Part shown: positions 21,385 to 31,348 of the stretch, in pieces | Layout of the letters: each line of letters begins with the position of its first letter | Numbering within the stretch: position 1 is the first letter of the stretch | DNA from: Adineta vaga | Lineage: Eukaryota > Rotifera | DNA: 64,000 bases | Assembly (NCBI GenBank): GCA_021613535.1 | Contig: CP075492.1 | Coordinates: 17,546,001 to 17,610,000, forward strand | Direction of reading: 5' to 3' | Position numbers and translations under genes: made by a program | The notes under the pieces: generated by a model | Told to the model about the DNA's origin: nothing | Seen by the model: only the letters and a program-made list of their open reading frames with translations | Databases searched by the model: none

Positions 21385-23413
21385 CTACTCCCAATCGAAC
21401 TCCTGGTCTGTAAGTAAGTTTTCGGAGTTCGGACAAGGTCGTTTGTTGCTCATGGCCAAACGAACTACAGTGGAAGATGCATGTAATTGACAGGTTGAGC
21501 ACATATTCGTTGTCGGCAAGATACTTGCTGAACAAGAGCAGTGAGTTTGATTAGATGAAGATGGTACACTTACGTGATATATAGAAAAAATTGAATTTAC
21601 CAATGACCTTTTCATTCTGTATAGTAATGATGGGAACCGTTCGACTTTGGTCACCTGGCGCCAACAAACACGCTGGTGTTTGAAATGTAATCGTCTTCAT
21701 GTCGACCAGTTCGTATTGAATATTTATTTTCTGATTCAACTCCGAAAAATCGAAATATACATGAAATGCTACAACAAAAATAGAATGAATGTTCCATGAA
21801 AATAAGGGAATCGAAAATACCATTTTTTCGGTCAAGTTTGGGGAGCACCATCAAAACTTTATCACCACCTACCCAGTTACCTCTTTCTGGTACACATATA
21901 GTAAAATTTTTATCAGGATTATTTGTCGTAACAACCGAAGTGGCAGCATCTACGTCTGAAAATGAAAGCAGAAGATACCAATGAGATGGACATATCGTTT
22001 TTTTATACACTTACCTCGTTGTTGATTGCTTTCGTCGGACATCACCTGTGAGGATACTGAAGAGCCGGGGAATATATTAAATACATTATTATCTATGTAG
22101 TCAGTTAGAGAGAAAATAAGTTGCGATTTCCACAATTTATATATTTTGATTAATTGTCTGCTAAGCGGTTTATTCGTGATAAGAGGAATATGTCTTTGAT
22201 CTTTCAAATAAGAAGAACAAATAGTTTTATTGTTATTGTTGTTTTCTTACCAGAGTTGATAATGTGCAAATAGCCGTGTAATTTGAGTTCATTTTGTACT
22301 AACTTCTTGCGAGTGACGAGAAAACTGAAGAAAAAATCAAAATAGAAACAATGCAGCACTTGCGTCGTTTTTTTGTACCTTTTTCGACCCTTGATGAAAT
22401 CTTCGTTTGTGATCGGAAAGTATAGGGCATTGTTAGCGGGATCTTTCCAAACATTAGGACCATCACTATCAATTGGATATGGATGCACACACACGGTGGG
22501 TACACCCTCATTGGATACAGTGACAGAAGTCACACGAATGTATGGATGATGAATGGTATCACGCCACCCTGCTGGTATCTAAATGAGAAACAAGAGAATA
22601 TCTTTCTGTATTTAAGCAGTACGGATATAATTCGAAATACCAAAGTCAAATCATGGAGAAGCTATGTGTTCCAATTTTAAAGAATATGATATATAAAACT
22701 CTATAGCACTCATCAGTTTACATCCCTCTATTTCGCTTCTTTATCGAAAATTTCTGTAACAACGCGCGAATGGCTTCATACACCTACTAATGTGCATTGG
22801 CAAACATGTCATTCTTATCAAACACTACAATTTGACAAGTTATCATTATTGACCACTGATTACTAGCTTAAATCAACGTGTCTGTTTGAACGTATTGATG
22901 AATGCGATGTCGATGTAATGTAACATAACACAGATTGTTTTTTTTCACCCGTTCTTTTTAGCTTCTATCTCTTCTCAAGAGAAGCAATCTCATCGGTCGT
23001 ATCCGCCAGTTAGTAAATAGCGATTCTTTTCACTGTTTCGAAGAACCCATTAACATCAATAATAACTGTATATTTTGAACATTGAAATCTATTCTCGATC
23101 TATTCAAATATTTTCCTATTGGTACACATATACCTTCCCTTTTAATTGTTCCGTATTGATGATATATATAGTAGGCATGTTGGATTAACATTAGCATTAT
23201 TTTGAATGCTAACGCTGATGTAATCGAAATCTAGTTTAGTATTGTTTTCTTTACCTCTACAGTTGGATATTCGAGCTTGAACTGGTTTCTACATTCAGCG
23301 CGAATATAACGTTGAGTTCGATTTCCAGTTTTATCTTGTTCACTTCCATACCGCTCACGATAGGATGCCTTGGGTTCTGCAATAATTCGAATTTGCTGAG
23401 TTGATAGTGTCAT
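21385..23413 (-). CDS. Rel-homology (NF-kB / Dorsal-like) transcription factor, 363 aa, seven exons
   Basis: Exons, in order from the 5' end, are 23255..23413, 22379..22578, 22251..22324, 22015..22200, 21821..21955, 21574..21768 and 21385..21527. All junctions are GT-AG with compatible phase and sum to 1092 nt. The N-terminal Rel domain opens IRIIAEPKASYRERY, matching the DNA-binding entry EQPKxRxxRFRY of Rel proteins. It continues EYPTVE, IRVTSVTV and CVHPYPI (cf. RPHPHxLVGKDC) and then SFLVTRKKLVQNEL (cf. LGIQCVKKKE). The dimerisation IPT domain follows: GNWVGGDKVLMVLPKLDRKN (cf. GGDEIFLLCDKV), HVYFDF, TITFQTPAC and KVIGKFNFFYI. No ankyrin repeats are present and no clear nuclear localisation signal is seen, so it is a short Rel protein. 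The canonical RFRYxCEG is divergent, so DNA specificity may differ. The 676-nt first intron could hide another exon. Confidence 0.75.
22579..23254 (-). other. Large first intron of the Rel gene
   Basis: About ten times longer than the other introns of this gene (46-59 nt). No coding or repeat feature is recognised; regulatory content or a missed exon is possible. Confidence 0.5.
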
Positions 23414-25854
23414 TGCGAAAACCTAACTTGATTAGTAGTTGACGAATTTGTAGAGGAATTCGTCGACGGTGATAATGAATACAACAAGACCGATATGGAT
23501 AAGCACCAGCCTAAGTTTAAGGATCTAGATGAAGTGAAAAAATAGATCAATTGACAAACATCGCAGTAAGGAATCGGGGTCTCATTCTCTAGTTGATATT
23601 GTCAAGAAATGTAGGATTTTTACTGCGAACAAAATTTTACAAAGTGACAATTGAGTACACGCGTTTCTTTCCTTGTAAAGATTTTTCACAGTGAGACTAC
23701 AAAAAAAGATGAATGTAGATCGAATAAAGAGAACGGAAAAAATCAGGATCTATGCTTTAGGAAAATTGTCATTGTTTACTCAAACACTACTGTAATTACT
23801 GGCAGTATAAGGGTAACTTCTCTTGCGTAGCGTTATGAGACGAGGCTTCCGAATCGAATTAGACTATCGTATTACAACAAACAGCTACGCATCTTAAAAA
23901 GAAATTTAAAAGGTAAATCCAAAACTTTAGAGCTGGGGTTAGAATTGGACATCTATCTCAGGGAAAGCTGTTTTTCCTTATAGAGACGGAACTGATCTAG
24001 ATTTTTGACGAGTAATACCGGTCATCCAAAATCCTTACCAGTGCCGAGCCAACCAGTTATCGATACTAATTATATTTCTAGTTCATTGTGTCTTCTGAAA
24101 GATAAATAACAAAATTTGTTGGAAGTTGGCTATATGAAAAAACAATATCCAAAGGTATACTCAGTGACAACCGTTACTGGTACACTGGCTGTCCACTTCA
24201 ATCTGGACTACTCAGACTGACATCGGTAACCAGAACTACGATCTTTAATTAATCATGTAACTAAAGAAAGACCTTCGGGTATATGCAGAGCATAGCTCAT
24301 TCAGAAGTTTTCTTTTATGAAGATATCTTGTCATAGGGAGCGTCTTGAGTCTTCTATCATCGTTAATGTAGGAGTTTGAATGACTATTATTCAGAATAAT
24401 ATGAACAAGTTCAGTTGAAACCTACATAGCTTTAGTGATCTTTAATAGAATTTGAGAAAACTTCTGTGCCCATCTCTGATGAAAATGTAGAACGTAAGAT
24501 GCAAATTATAAAGCTGGATTGTGCAAGTAAGTGTCATTGAATAGGAATGAATTCATTGCTCTCGACTCGTCTGTCAATTCTTAATCTCGGCGTCTTCTTG
24601 CGGAAACGAAAATACAATCAAATTCTCAATCACACTTTTCACGGGGCCAATCAAGTCTGATATAAAAAGAAATTAAAGACTGAATGAGAGTACTAACTGT
24701 GAATCTAAATGACAGCAAAAACTTAAACCAAAGAGTGCATAAAACAAGCCATTCTCTCGTCGTGCATGTAACGAACGTTACCTGTAATAAATGTATTTAG
24801 AGAAAAGAGCAAAATACATAGGTCGACATCCTCATACGAAGAAACACGTGCAGCTAAACATATCCGACAGCCTGCAGTCAGTTGATTTTCGCATTTGTTA
24901 TTAGATACACTGATTGTTTATTATTATTATTTTCTAATCTATGAACAGCGAATGCACGAAACATGTGTGGATTGTTTCAACATGACGGAGAAATGCGCAA
25001 ATAGTCACTTAGAAGAGGAATGAAGATGAATAAGATATCACACTACGACGTCTATTTGTACACAATAACCCCTCTATACTGACAAAAAGGTATAATACGA
25101 CGTTATTCGACAGAATGATGACGCTATTCCTCGCAATTTCAAATACCGAATTTACCATAATGGAAATTCGAATGTTAAAATTCCCTTTGATACTATTCAT
25201 CAGAAGATGCTTGGGTCCATTTAGTTTGAATATGATGTTTTAATAAATTCAAGTCAACATAATGATTATGAGGAGAATCGAGATTTTGTTTGGAGGAAAA
25301 AAGAAGAATCTGGCAATTTGTCGCGATATGTTTTTCTATCGCTAAGTAGCAATTCTCTATTATTAACTCGCATTCTCTCAGTATATTTTCCTTTTATCAA
25401 TGGTTATATTTAGACGGAATAAGTTATTCATCGAACTAATACCTAGTACGTTCTCTTATCTTTTTGTATGAAATACGTTGTAATCGTCTAAATCTGTATT
25501 CTGCCTCTGTTTGAGAAATATCAGTGTCGTGTTGATCTGTGTTATTCGTTATTATAAGTGCTGGTTATTTCAAGACGTCTTCGCAGTCTTCTTCTAGAGT
25601 CAGAATATATTTTTCAACGAAAGTATATTGTCGATTTTACTTCACAACGTTTTGCACTGCAACTCTATCGCCTTACATGTATATATCTATCAGTGTGCTA
25701 TTCTTTCAATTCTATAAAATAATGAAAGCCTTATATTGTAAGTGAAATAAAATCACCCTTACCAAAGATAGCTAGTTTTCTTGATAAACATACTCCATAT
25801 TCAATTTCTAATTCTATGATATTTCTAAAACACTAGAAAAAATATAAAACAATA
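23414..25854. other. 2.4-kb interval without recognisable genes
   Basis: No long frames or motifs. The small frames at 25009-25200 and 25539-25745 have no resemblance to known families. The right edge adjoins a Penelope-like reverse transcriptase fragment, so part may be decayed mobile DNA. Confidence 0.45.
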
Positions 25855-26115
25855 TCAGAAACAAATACTTATACATTCAATATAACAGATCTGTATACGA
25901 TGATTCCTCAAAAAGAAACAATCTTAACTGTATGTGAATTCTTAGGTAGATATGGTTATCGAAAAATATACAATGTATCATTAAATACGACAAAAACTTT
26001 ATTCTCACACGTACTAGAAAATTCTTATTTTGTTCTTCAATTAGCTGGAGAAGAAGCTAAATTCTACAAACAAATTAGAGACGGAGCTATGGGATCAGCC
26101 TGTACTCAAATAGTA
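25855..26115 (+). mobile_element. Penelope-like (Athena-type) reverse transcriptase fragment
   Basis: The frame reads TFNITDLYTMIPQKETI, then SHVLENSYFVL and KFYKQIRDGAMGSACTQI. The D-L-Y-T-M-I-P-Q motif (first catalytic Asp) and the later Y-x-Q-I-x-G-x-A-M-G-S-A motif are characteristic of Penelope-like element reverse transcriptases; bdelloid Athena elements are of this class and live near telomeres. The homology ends abruptly after GSACTQIV, before the YxDD box, and the following residues are unrelated. One conserved Gly is Asp (RDGAM). Only about 90 residues remain; no GIY-YIG domain, long terminal structure or intact ORF is seen. Confidence 0.65.
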
Positions 26116-26490
26116 ACTAAAAGACACACTAATGCCGATCCTTACGTGGCCAATAAATTGGTTTTCTCGCGTTTCATTGTAACTCGACTCGAGTCAGACT
26201 GTTTTTGACTAGTCGTTCCGGTCCCTGCACCGTATCACATCGACAGCCATATATTAGGCTAGGAATTTCTAGAAAACTCCAGTTTTTATCCCAGTCCTTT
26301 TGTTTGTCCCCGAATCTTTTCTTTTACGCTTCAAATAGCATCGTACTGAAAAACTATCCGACACACTTTTGCGCACTTATTTCAAAAATCGCCTTGGTGT
26401 GTAGCACGATATGGTTTCTAATAAAAACATTTTTTCAGAAGATTTGGCAAGAGGTACCCACAGATAACTTTTAGTGAAAAATATTTCATA
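26116..26490. other. Non-coding interval between RT fragment and inverted-repeat element
   Basis: Two small frames continue here but show no motif. Confidence 0.4.
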
Positions 26491-27465
26491 GATGTCATAA
26501 TATCATTACACCGGGTATCGAAAGCTTAATGTCGTCAGGATATCCTGCAGAGTAATCAAGTAAAATGAATTCACTTTCACGACCCACGCCATACAGTAAT
26601 GAAGATCATTACCCCCGACGAATTGATTATGTATTCGTCGAGTTTTGCAATTTCGGTTTTTTTGTTCGATAAATATGTGTTTATTTCTTTATTTAGACCA
26701 TTTTATAAGTACATGAACTAGAAAGTGAAATTTAATATGAATGCATATTTATTTCTGAGATATCAAAATCATATAAACAAGAAACACCATAATTTGCCAT
26801 TTTATACATATTTATGATTCTATTTTAGTTAATTTACATATATGCAAACTTGAAACTTGAATTCAATTATTCAACTAATCCTTCAATGTGTTTGTGAGTA
26901 CTGAGTATTAGCTGTACACTCAAAACATCAGCACAGAGAATACCGCCTGATAACAGTACAGCGCAAAGTACAAATACAAGTATATCCGCCTCTATTTTGG
27001 ATTCCAAAAAACGAAAAATTATCCACAAAGCCATTTCATGTGGGAAAATATGACTTCAGAGTAAGAGGAACCACGCATCCACTATATGTTTCGTTGTACA
27101 TGCCACAAAATCTTGACCACAAGACATCATATTGAGTCAAAGTGTCACAAAATCGAGAGTTGACTAATAGAAACTTGAATTGGAAGGTGAAACCCGCAGT
27201 TTCAATTAAATTCAATTTTCATGTTTGACACTACTTCAACTTTTAGAACATATAATTTATTCATGGGGTAATAAAGTCGTTACACCAAATCCACTCAAAT
27301 TCCCTAACTTTTACAATATATGGTATTGTGATACTTTACGATACTGAAATGATTTCTCGTTAAACTTTCACTCCGTCGAGAGAACTGAATCCAGTTGACT
27401 TGATTACCCGATAAAGTCTTACGTTTTGCAAATGTGAATACCCGGTGTAATAGGTTTATGACATC
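26491..27465. mobile_element. Non-autonomous DNA transposon-like element with long imperfect TIRs, 975 bp
   Basis: The left end GATGTCATAA, six bases and then TTACACCGGGTAT is mirrored at the right end, whose reverse complement reads GATGTCATAA, six bases, TTACACCGGGTAT. The outer 28 bp match except in the short middle stretch. Further in, both ends share TAATCAAGT and a GAATTCA/GATTCAG word, giving imperfect TIRs of about 90 bp. The interior has no transposase-like frame, so it would be a MITE or deletion derivative. No clear target-site duplication is seen (flanks TTTCATA and ACTCAAA). Confidence 0.65.
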
Positions 27466-27593
27466 ACTCAAATGTTTTATTTTTTTAGAGATGATTTTCT
27501 AAGTGACAAATAACCACTTCTGAGCAATAGAAAGCCGATTATGAGCACGAAAGTTACAGGTTCTTCTGCAGTACAAAAGTTGCCCACTGTCCG

Positions 27594-27612
27594 AGAGAGA
27601 GAGAGAGAGACA
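27594..27612. repeat. (GA)n microsatellite
   Basis: A short uninterrupted GAGAGA run immediately before the 21-bp repeat array. Confidence 0.6.
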
Positions 27613-27643
27613 GATTCATTATTTTCTCTTCTATTTTCTCACT

Positions 27644-27770
27644 CACCAGTGGGAATCTCCCGCTTACAAGTGGGACTTTTCCACTTACCGATGGGAACTC
27701 TCCACTTACTGATGGGAATTTCATGCTTACCAGTGGGGATTTCCCACTTACCAGTGGGAAGTTCCCACTC
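27644..27770. repeat. 21-bp tandem array of palindromic kB-like motifs (six units)
   Basis: Six units of about 21 bp, consensus roughly TTACCAGTGGGAATTTCCCAC. The palindromic cores start at 27651, 27672, 27693, 27714, 27735 and 27756, an almost exact 21-bp spacing. Cores include GGGAATCTCCC, GGGACTTTTCC, GGGGATTTCCC and GGGAAGTTCCC, which fit the NF-kB/Rel consensus GGGRNWYYCC or differ from it by a base. The array lies ~440 bp upstream of the ice-binding gene. It could also simply be a minisatellite; in one reading frame 21 bp is a heptapeptide repeat. A lone similar motif occurs at ~63680. Confidence 0.7.
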
Positions 27771-28208
27771 AAAGGTAAAGCGAGTATGTGTTACCTGGAC
27801 TAGTATCAAAAGCACAGAAAGAGAAAAGAAAAGAAGAGGAATAGAAGAAGTGATGAGTGATCCGGCCGAAAGTGAAAATCATAACCAAAGTCAGATAATA
27901 GTACTCAAGCTAGGTGAATGCTGATGGCAGTAGTTAATTGTAATAATGAATTAGTTGATGGAAAACAGCTAGAAATAAATCGGGAGGGCTCGAAACAGCG
28001 CTAAACCCACCCTTGATTCCGGAGAAAAGAGAGAGAGAAAATCGATATTTTTGTTTCTAATTACCGATCATACTTTCTCTTTGTTATTTTCTACGCCTGT
28101 CATTTTTTTATACTGATCACTCTTGTCACAGTTTTTCTCTCGCTCTTCTTACTTCTATATATGATGCTGTTCGAAAGACACACTTTCATACAATTCTGAT
28201 TTCTCTCA
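27771..28208. promoter_or_regulatory. 5' flank of the ice-binding-protein gene
   Basis: 438 bp between the kB-like array and the start codon, including a GAGAGAGAG run near 28030. No TATA box is obvious. It is labelled regulatory only by position. Confidence 0.3.
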
Positions 28209-28934
28209 ATGATGCATTTCGTCTCGCTTCTTCGTGCTTCTTTGGTTGTTCTTCTTGTTGTTGCTTCTATCGTGAGCAGATGCGATGCGGCTTCTAAATA
28301 CGTGAACGGTGCAACTATCTTCGGTCGTTGTGCTAATTTTTCCATTCAAGCTGGCACAGCCGTCTCGTTCAATGGAGGGCCAACATCTGTGGGCACTGGT
28401 AGTGTGGGTGTCGCCCCTGGCACGGCTATTACGGGCAACTTTGTGCAAGGCACCGGCTTCAGTGAAGCCTGTACAGCACCCGCGATTGACTGTACAGCTG
28501 ACGAACTAATTTCCTATGGATACTTGAAAGGCATCACATGCACCAACACGCTCGCCAACTCGGATCTAGCAGGTATAACTCTGTCGCCGGGTGTCTACTG
28601 CACTGGCTCAGGTTTCTTTACGCTCACGGCTGGTAATCTCTATCTCGATGCCGAAGGGGATGCCAACGCTCAGTTCATCTTTCAAACGGCCACTACAGTC
28701 ATCACTTCCGCGAACACAAAGATCATTCTTCTCAACGGCGCACTGGTCAAAAATATATATTGGCAGGTTGGAACCAGTGTAACTTTAGGATTGGGCAGCT
28801 CGTTTATGGGACAAATACTGGCCTATGTGTCAATCACTGTCGGTGGCGGTGTCACTGTGGTCGGTCGACTCTACGCTCAAGCAGCTGTGTCGTGTGCGGG
28901 CAACGATTCGATCACGTTACCTTCACAATGGTAA
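28209..28934 (+). CDS. Secreted ice-binding protein of the DUF3494 family, 241 aa
   Basis: A signal peptide (LLRASLVVLLVVASIVSRCDA, residues ~8-28) precedes a ~205-residue domain with the marks of the DUF3494 ice-binding beta-solenoid: YVNGATIFGRCANFSI (where the family has fAvLaGsgvtntG-like strands), VGTGSVGVAPGTAITG, LAGITLSPGVYC, LYLDAEGDANAQFIFQ, VITSANTKIILLNGA, NIYWQVGTSVTLG and MGQILAYVSITVGGGVTVVGRLYAQ. The family binds ice crystal faces, inhibits recrystallisation and is known from bacteria, diatoms, fungi and copepods, usually spread by horizontal transfer. This single-exon gene is visibly GC-richer than its AT-rich neighbours, consistent with transfer and with freezing or desiccation tolerance in rotifers. 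A choice of first or second Met does not affect the signal peptide. Confidence 0.85.
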   Translation: MMHFVSLLRASLVVLLVVASIVSRCDAASKYVNGATIFGRCANFSIQAGTAVSFNGGPTSVGTGSVGVAPGTAITGNFVQGTGFSEACTAPAIDCTADELISYGYLKGITCTNTLANSDLAGITLSPGVYCTGSGFFTLTAGNLYLDAEGDANAQFIFQTATTVITSANTKIILLNGALVKNIYWQVGTSVTLGLGSSFMGQILAYVSITVGGGVTVVGRLYAQAAVSCAGNDSITLPSQW

Positions 28935-29093
28935 CGTTGGCGTACGAGACCAATCAACACAAAACAAGCAGAATAACTACCACCCCATCCTAGAGTAAAC
29001 TAATGCATTGTAAATTGTGCATTTCCAGGAGAAAAACAATTCATTCTTATACTTATCATTATCGCCATTCTTCATTTCCTATTTAAAAATAAA
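28935..29093. other. 3' flank of the ice-binding gene
   Basis: No feature is seen apart from an AT-rich 3' region. Confidence 0.4.
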
Positions 29094-29365
29094 AATAAAT
29101 GGGGAAACTTCCGATTTTATCCGAAAGTTATTTGTACTGCAAAAAGTGTATAAGATAGAAGATATAGAGAAATATCATTATTTTTTCAATAACTCACCAA
29201 TGGTTCAGTCAATCAGGCTCATCTTCGAACTCGAGCGAGATATTGATGTGACAATACTCTAGCAAATTTCATCATAATTGGATTACCCTTTCGGGAGTTA
29301 TTATGTAAACGAATCGATGGACGGATACATCGATTGATACCTGAATTATGTTCAACTGAGGCCTT
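29094..29365. repeat. Diverged dispersed repeat, copy 1
   Basis: The sequence starting AATAAATGGGGAAACTTCC is recognisably related along its length to 34191-34430, where the copy starts AATAAATGCGGAAACTTCG. Shared words include GATTTTATCCGAA, TGTACTGCAAAAAGT and AGATAGAAGA. The second half is looser. No coding capacity is seen; it is probably an old mobile-element relic. Confidence 0.6.
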
Positions 29366-31003
29366 CAAATCCAAAGAAATTACTTTTTGAATGAATTTCT
29401 ACATTTTTCACCAATTAACACACCGAGAATGACTTTGATAAAGTGAAATAATACAAAGAACACCTGGCTGAAAGTCACCAAGGTCTCCCTGATGACCCGC
29501 ACTGTGATGATTTTTGATAAGAGAGGCTTTAGCGCTGATGGAGCTACGCTTTTCTTTATTTCTTGAGGGTGTGGGTGTGTACTAGCTACCATAATCTAGT
29601 TTTCATCCCGGCTAAAGGAAGACTTTAGATGATATGAATTTCTTTATTATTCGATAATCACAGAAATAGACTACATCTAGTGATATCGCATAATTTATGA
29701 AAAGTTATAAAGTTAACGTAGTGGTGTACACTTAAAAATATTACTAATGAGAAGAAGGTTTTGTTGTAATGAGGATTGAAGTGAGGAAAGCGTACAAATT
29801 TCAGGAGAAGAAAGGTGAACGTTTTTCGGTGAAAAATTCATGAAGTGGAATTCTGTTGTATTGCTTTGGAATTATCATTAACATGGCATATTTATTGCAA
29901 TGGGTTGTGATACTGCCACGTTGGTTGGCATTTTCTGCGATGATTGTCTTACCTTCCTCTGATTATATAGAGAAGTGTATATGTGTTACTAAAACTTTCA
30001 CTTTATATATTTGTTTAGGTATGTCAATCCTAAAATCTGATTTTGGGTGCTTTATTTAATCAGATCAATATTTCGAAGTTATTCACCAATCGCATAATCA
30101 GCTTTTACACAATGTAGGTTTTGTTTGAAAAAGTTTATAAACTTTCTTTTATTAGCGCAATTAATTAGAAATACTACTTTCATTTGCTTATTTGGATTTA
30201 TGGTGATCGAATATTTGTTCCATAAACAGTATTATTATAACAGTGAAAAGCATCTAGAATGATCATAGTATCATGAGCAAAATAGATTAAATATTTTGTT
30301 TTAGTCAGTGTTTATAAGTATTACCAGACTTATAAAGAAGTTATTATTAATATTAAGAGTATACTCAGCCGATGTTTATTTTGAATCGTTATTATATGAT
30401 TCGATCATATCATCGATATTTTCACTCATCATTGTAATGAAAACGAAATGGCATCGATTTGAACAATTAATATGGTCGCTTTTTATTTATAATTCGTCAG
30501 CTAATTCACCTAATAACTCTCTTCCCTTAAGGATTACTTTTAATAGTTGATCTTATGCTGCTTGGTTGTGTGTAATACTCTTTTTTTCACTAACACCCAT
30601 ACCCTATTCTCACTTATTTACCTTCTAAAAGAGGCATATTCGTGTGTATGCTTTTTCTATGTCGTGAAATCTTCTACTAAAGAAGTGATGATTCTAGATC
30701 AGAGTACTCAATTGTAGTTGATGCAGTTTCTTTCGATTCTTAACATATCTGACGAGTTTTTTAAGCAAGGATGAAACTGCTCGTATGATATGCTGTGAAT
30801 CAATACTCTATAAACTGACTTTCACCATCAAGACAAACAAACAAACAAACATACATAGATATAATGGTTATAAGATCCTTCCTTGCAAAAATAAACATAT
30901 ACGACATTTCTCTTAAAGTAATTCTTTATTATGGTGAGAAAATCAGATTTAACAAGAATTCTAAGACATCTTAGTCTTCACTCTCATTGTATCCGAATAG
31001 TCT
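29366..31003. other. Non-coding interval with half telomere-like tracts
   Basis: A G-rich half element CTTGAGGGTGTGGGTGTGT sits at 29562-29580 and a degraded C-rich one at 30589-30612. Small frames at 29856-30059 and 30308-30550 show no motif. Confidence 0.45.
29562..29580. repeat. Telomere-like half element (G arm only)
   Basis: CTTGAGGGTGTGGGTGTGT is exactly the reverse complement of the conserved right arm of the palindromic elements, but no C-rich arm follows within 100 nt. Confidence 0.6.
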
Positions 31004-31348
31004 TTAACACCTCCACCCAATTCTGCATTGACCACACATGTTGCGCCCAGATAGCCATCTACAAGAAGAGTCTTTGTCACAAAATCTAACATTTTTATCG
31101 TTGCGACATTTACGACCCTTAACTTCACAGCAACATTTCAAGTCAAATATGTGACAACAGGAATCTCGTTTGCGTTCAAAAAAATTTGTTTTATCATTTT
31201 TCGTTGATTTCATAATTATATTTGTTCTCAACATAAGATCTTTCTCATCGATAACCTGATCTTCAATTGGCTCAAGTGCAGCTGTATACTCTGAGATTTG
31301 TAGGACTACAAACAGTAAGCATGTTGTTGAAATAATTCCAATTTTCAT
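31004..31348 (-). CDS. Secreted cysteine-rich prepropeptide, 114 aa
   Basis: A signal peptide (MKIGIISTTCLLFVVLQISEYTA) is followed by an acidic/polar propeptide of ~35 residues ending in a dibasic site (FFERKRDS). A mature ~50-residue peptide with ten cysteines follows: SCCHIFDLKCCCE, GRKCRND, RFCDKDSSCRW and MCGQCRIGWRC. The prepro layout with KR cleavage and a dense cysteine scaffold is typical of secreted defence peptides (defensin- or knottin-like) and of venom-type peptides; which one cannot be decided from sequence. A second gene with the same logic lies at 63082-63510. The gene is a single exon opening at ATG with no sign of damage. Confidence 0.65.
   Translation of the reverse strand: MKIGIISTTCLLFVVLQISEYTAALEPIEDQVIDEKDLMLRTNIIMKSTKNDKTNFFERKRDSCCHIFDLKCCCEVKGRKCRNDKNVRFCDKDSSCRWLSGRNMCGQCRIGWRC

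Noticed and set aside
22488-22515. GGTGGGTACACCCTCA resembling a telomere-like element
   Set aside because: It lies within a coding exon of the Rel gene with intact homology and is too short to be a copy.
27541-27924. Protein-coding gene with heptapeptide repeats over the 21-bp array
   Set aside because: The frame exists only because 21 is a multiple of three; flanks show no coding character, and both strands give similar repeats.
28385-28412. TGTGGG-like words inside the ice-binding gene
   Set aside because: They lie in a well-conserved coding stretch (SVGTGSVGVAPG), have no complementary arm and reflect Val/Gly codons.
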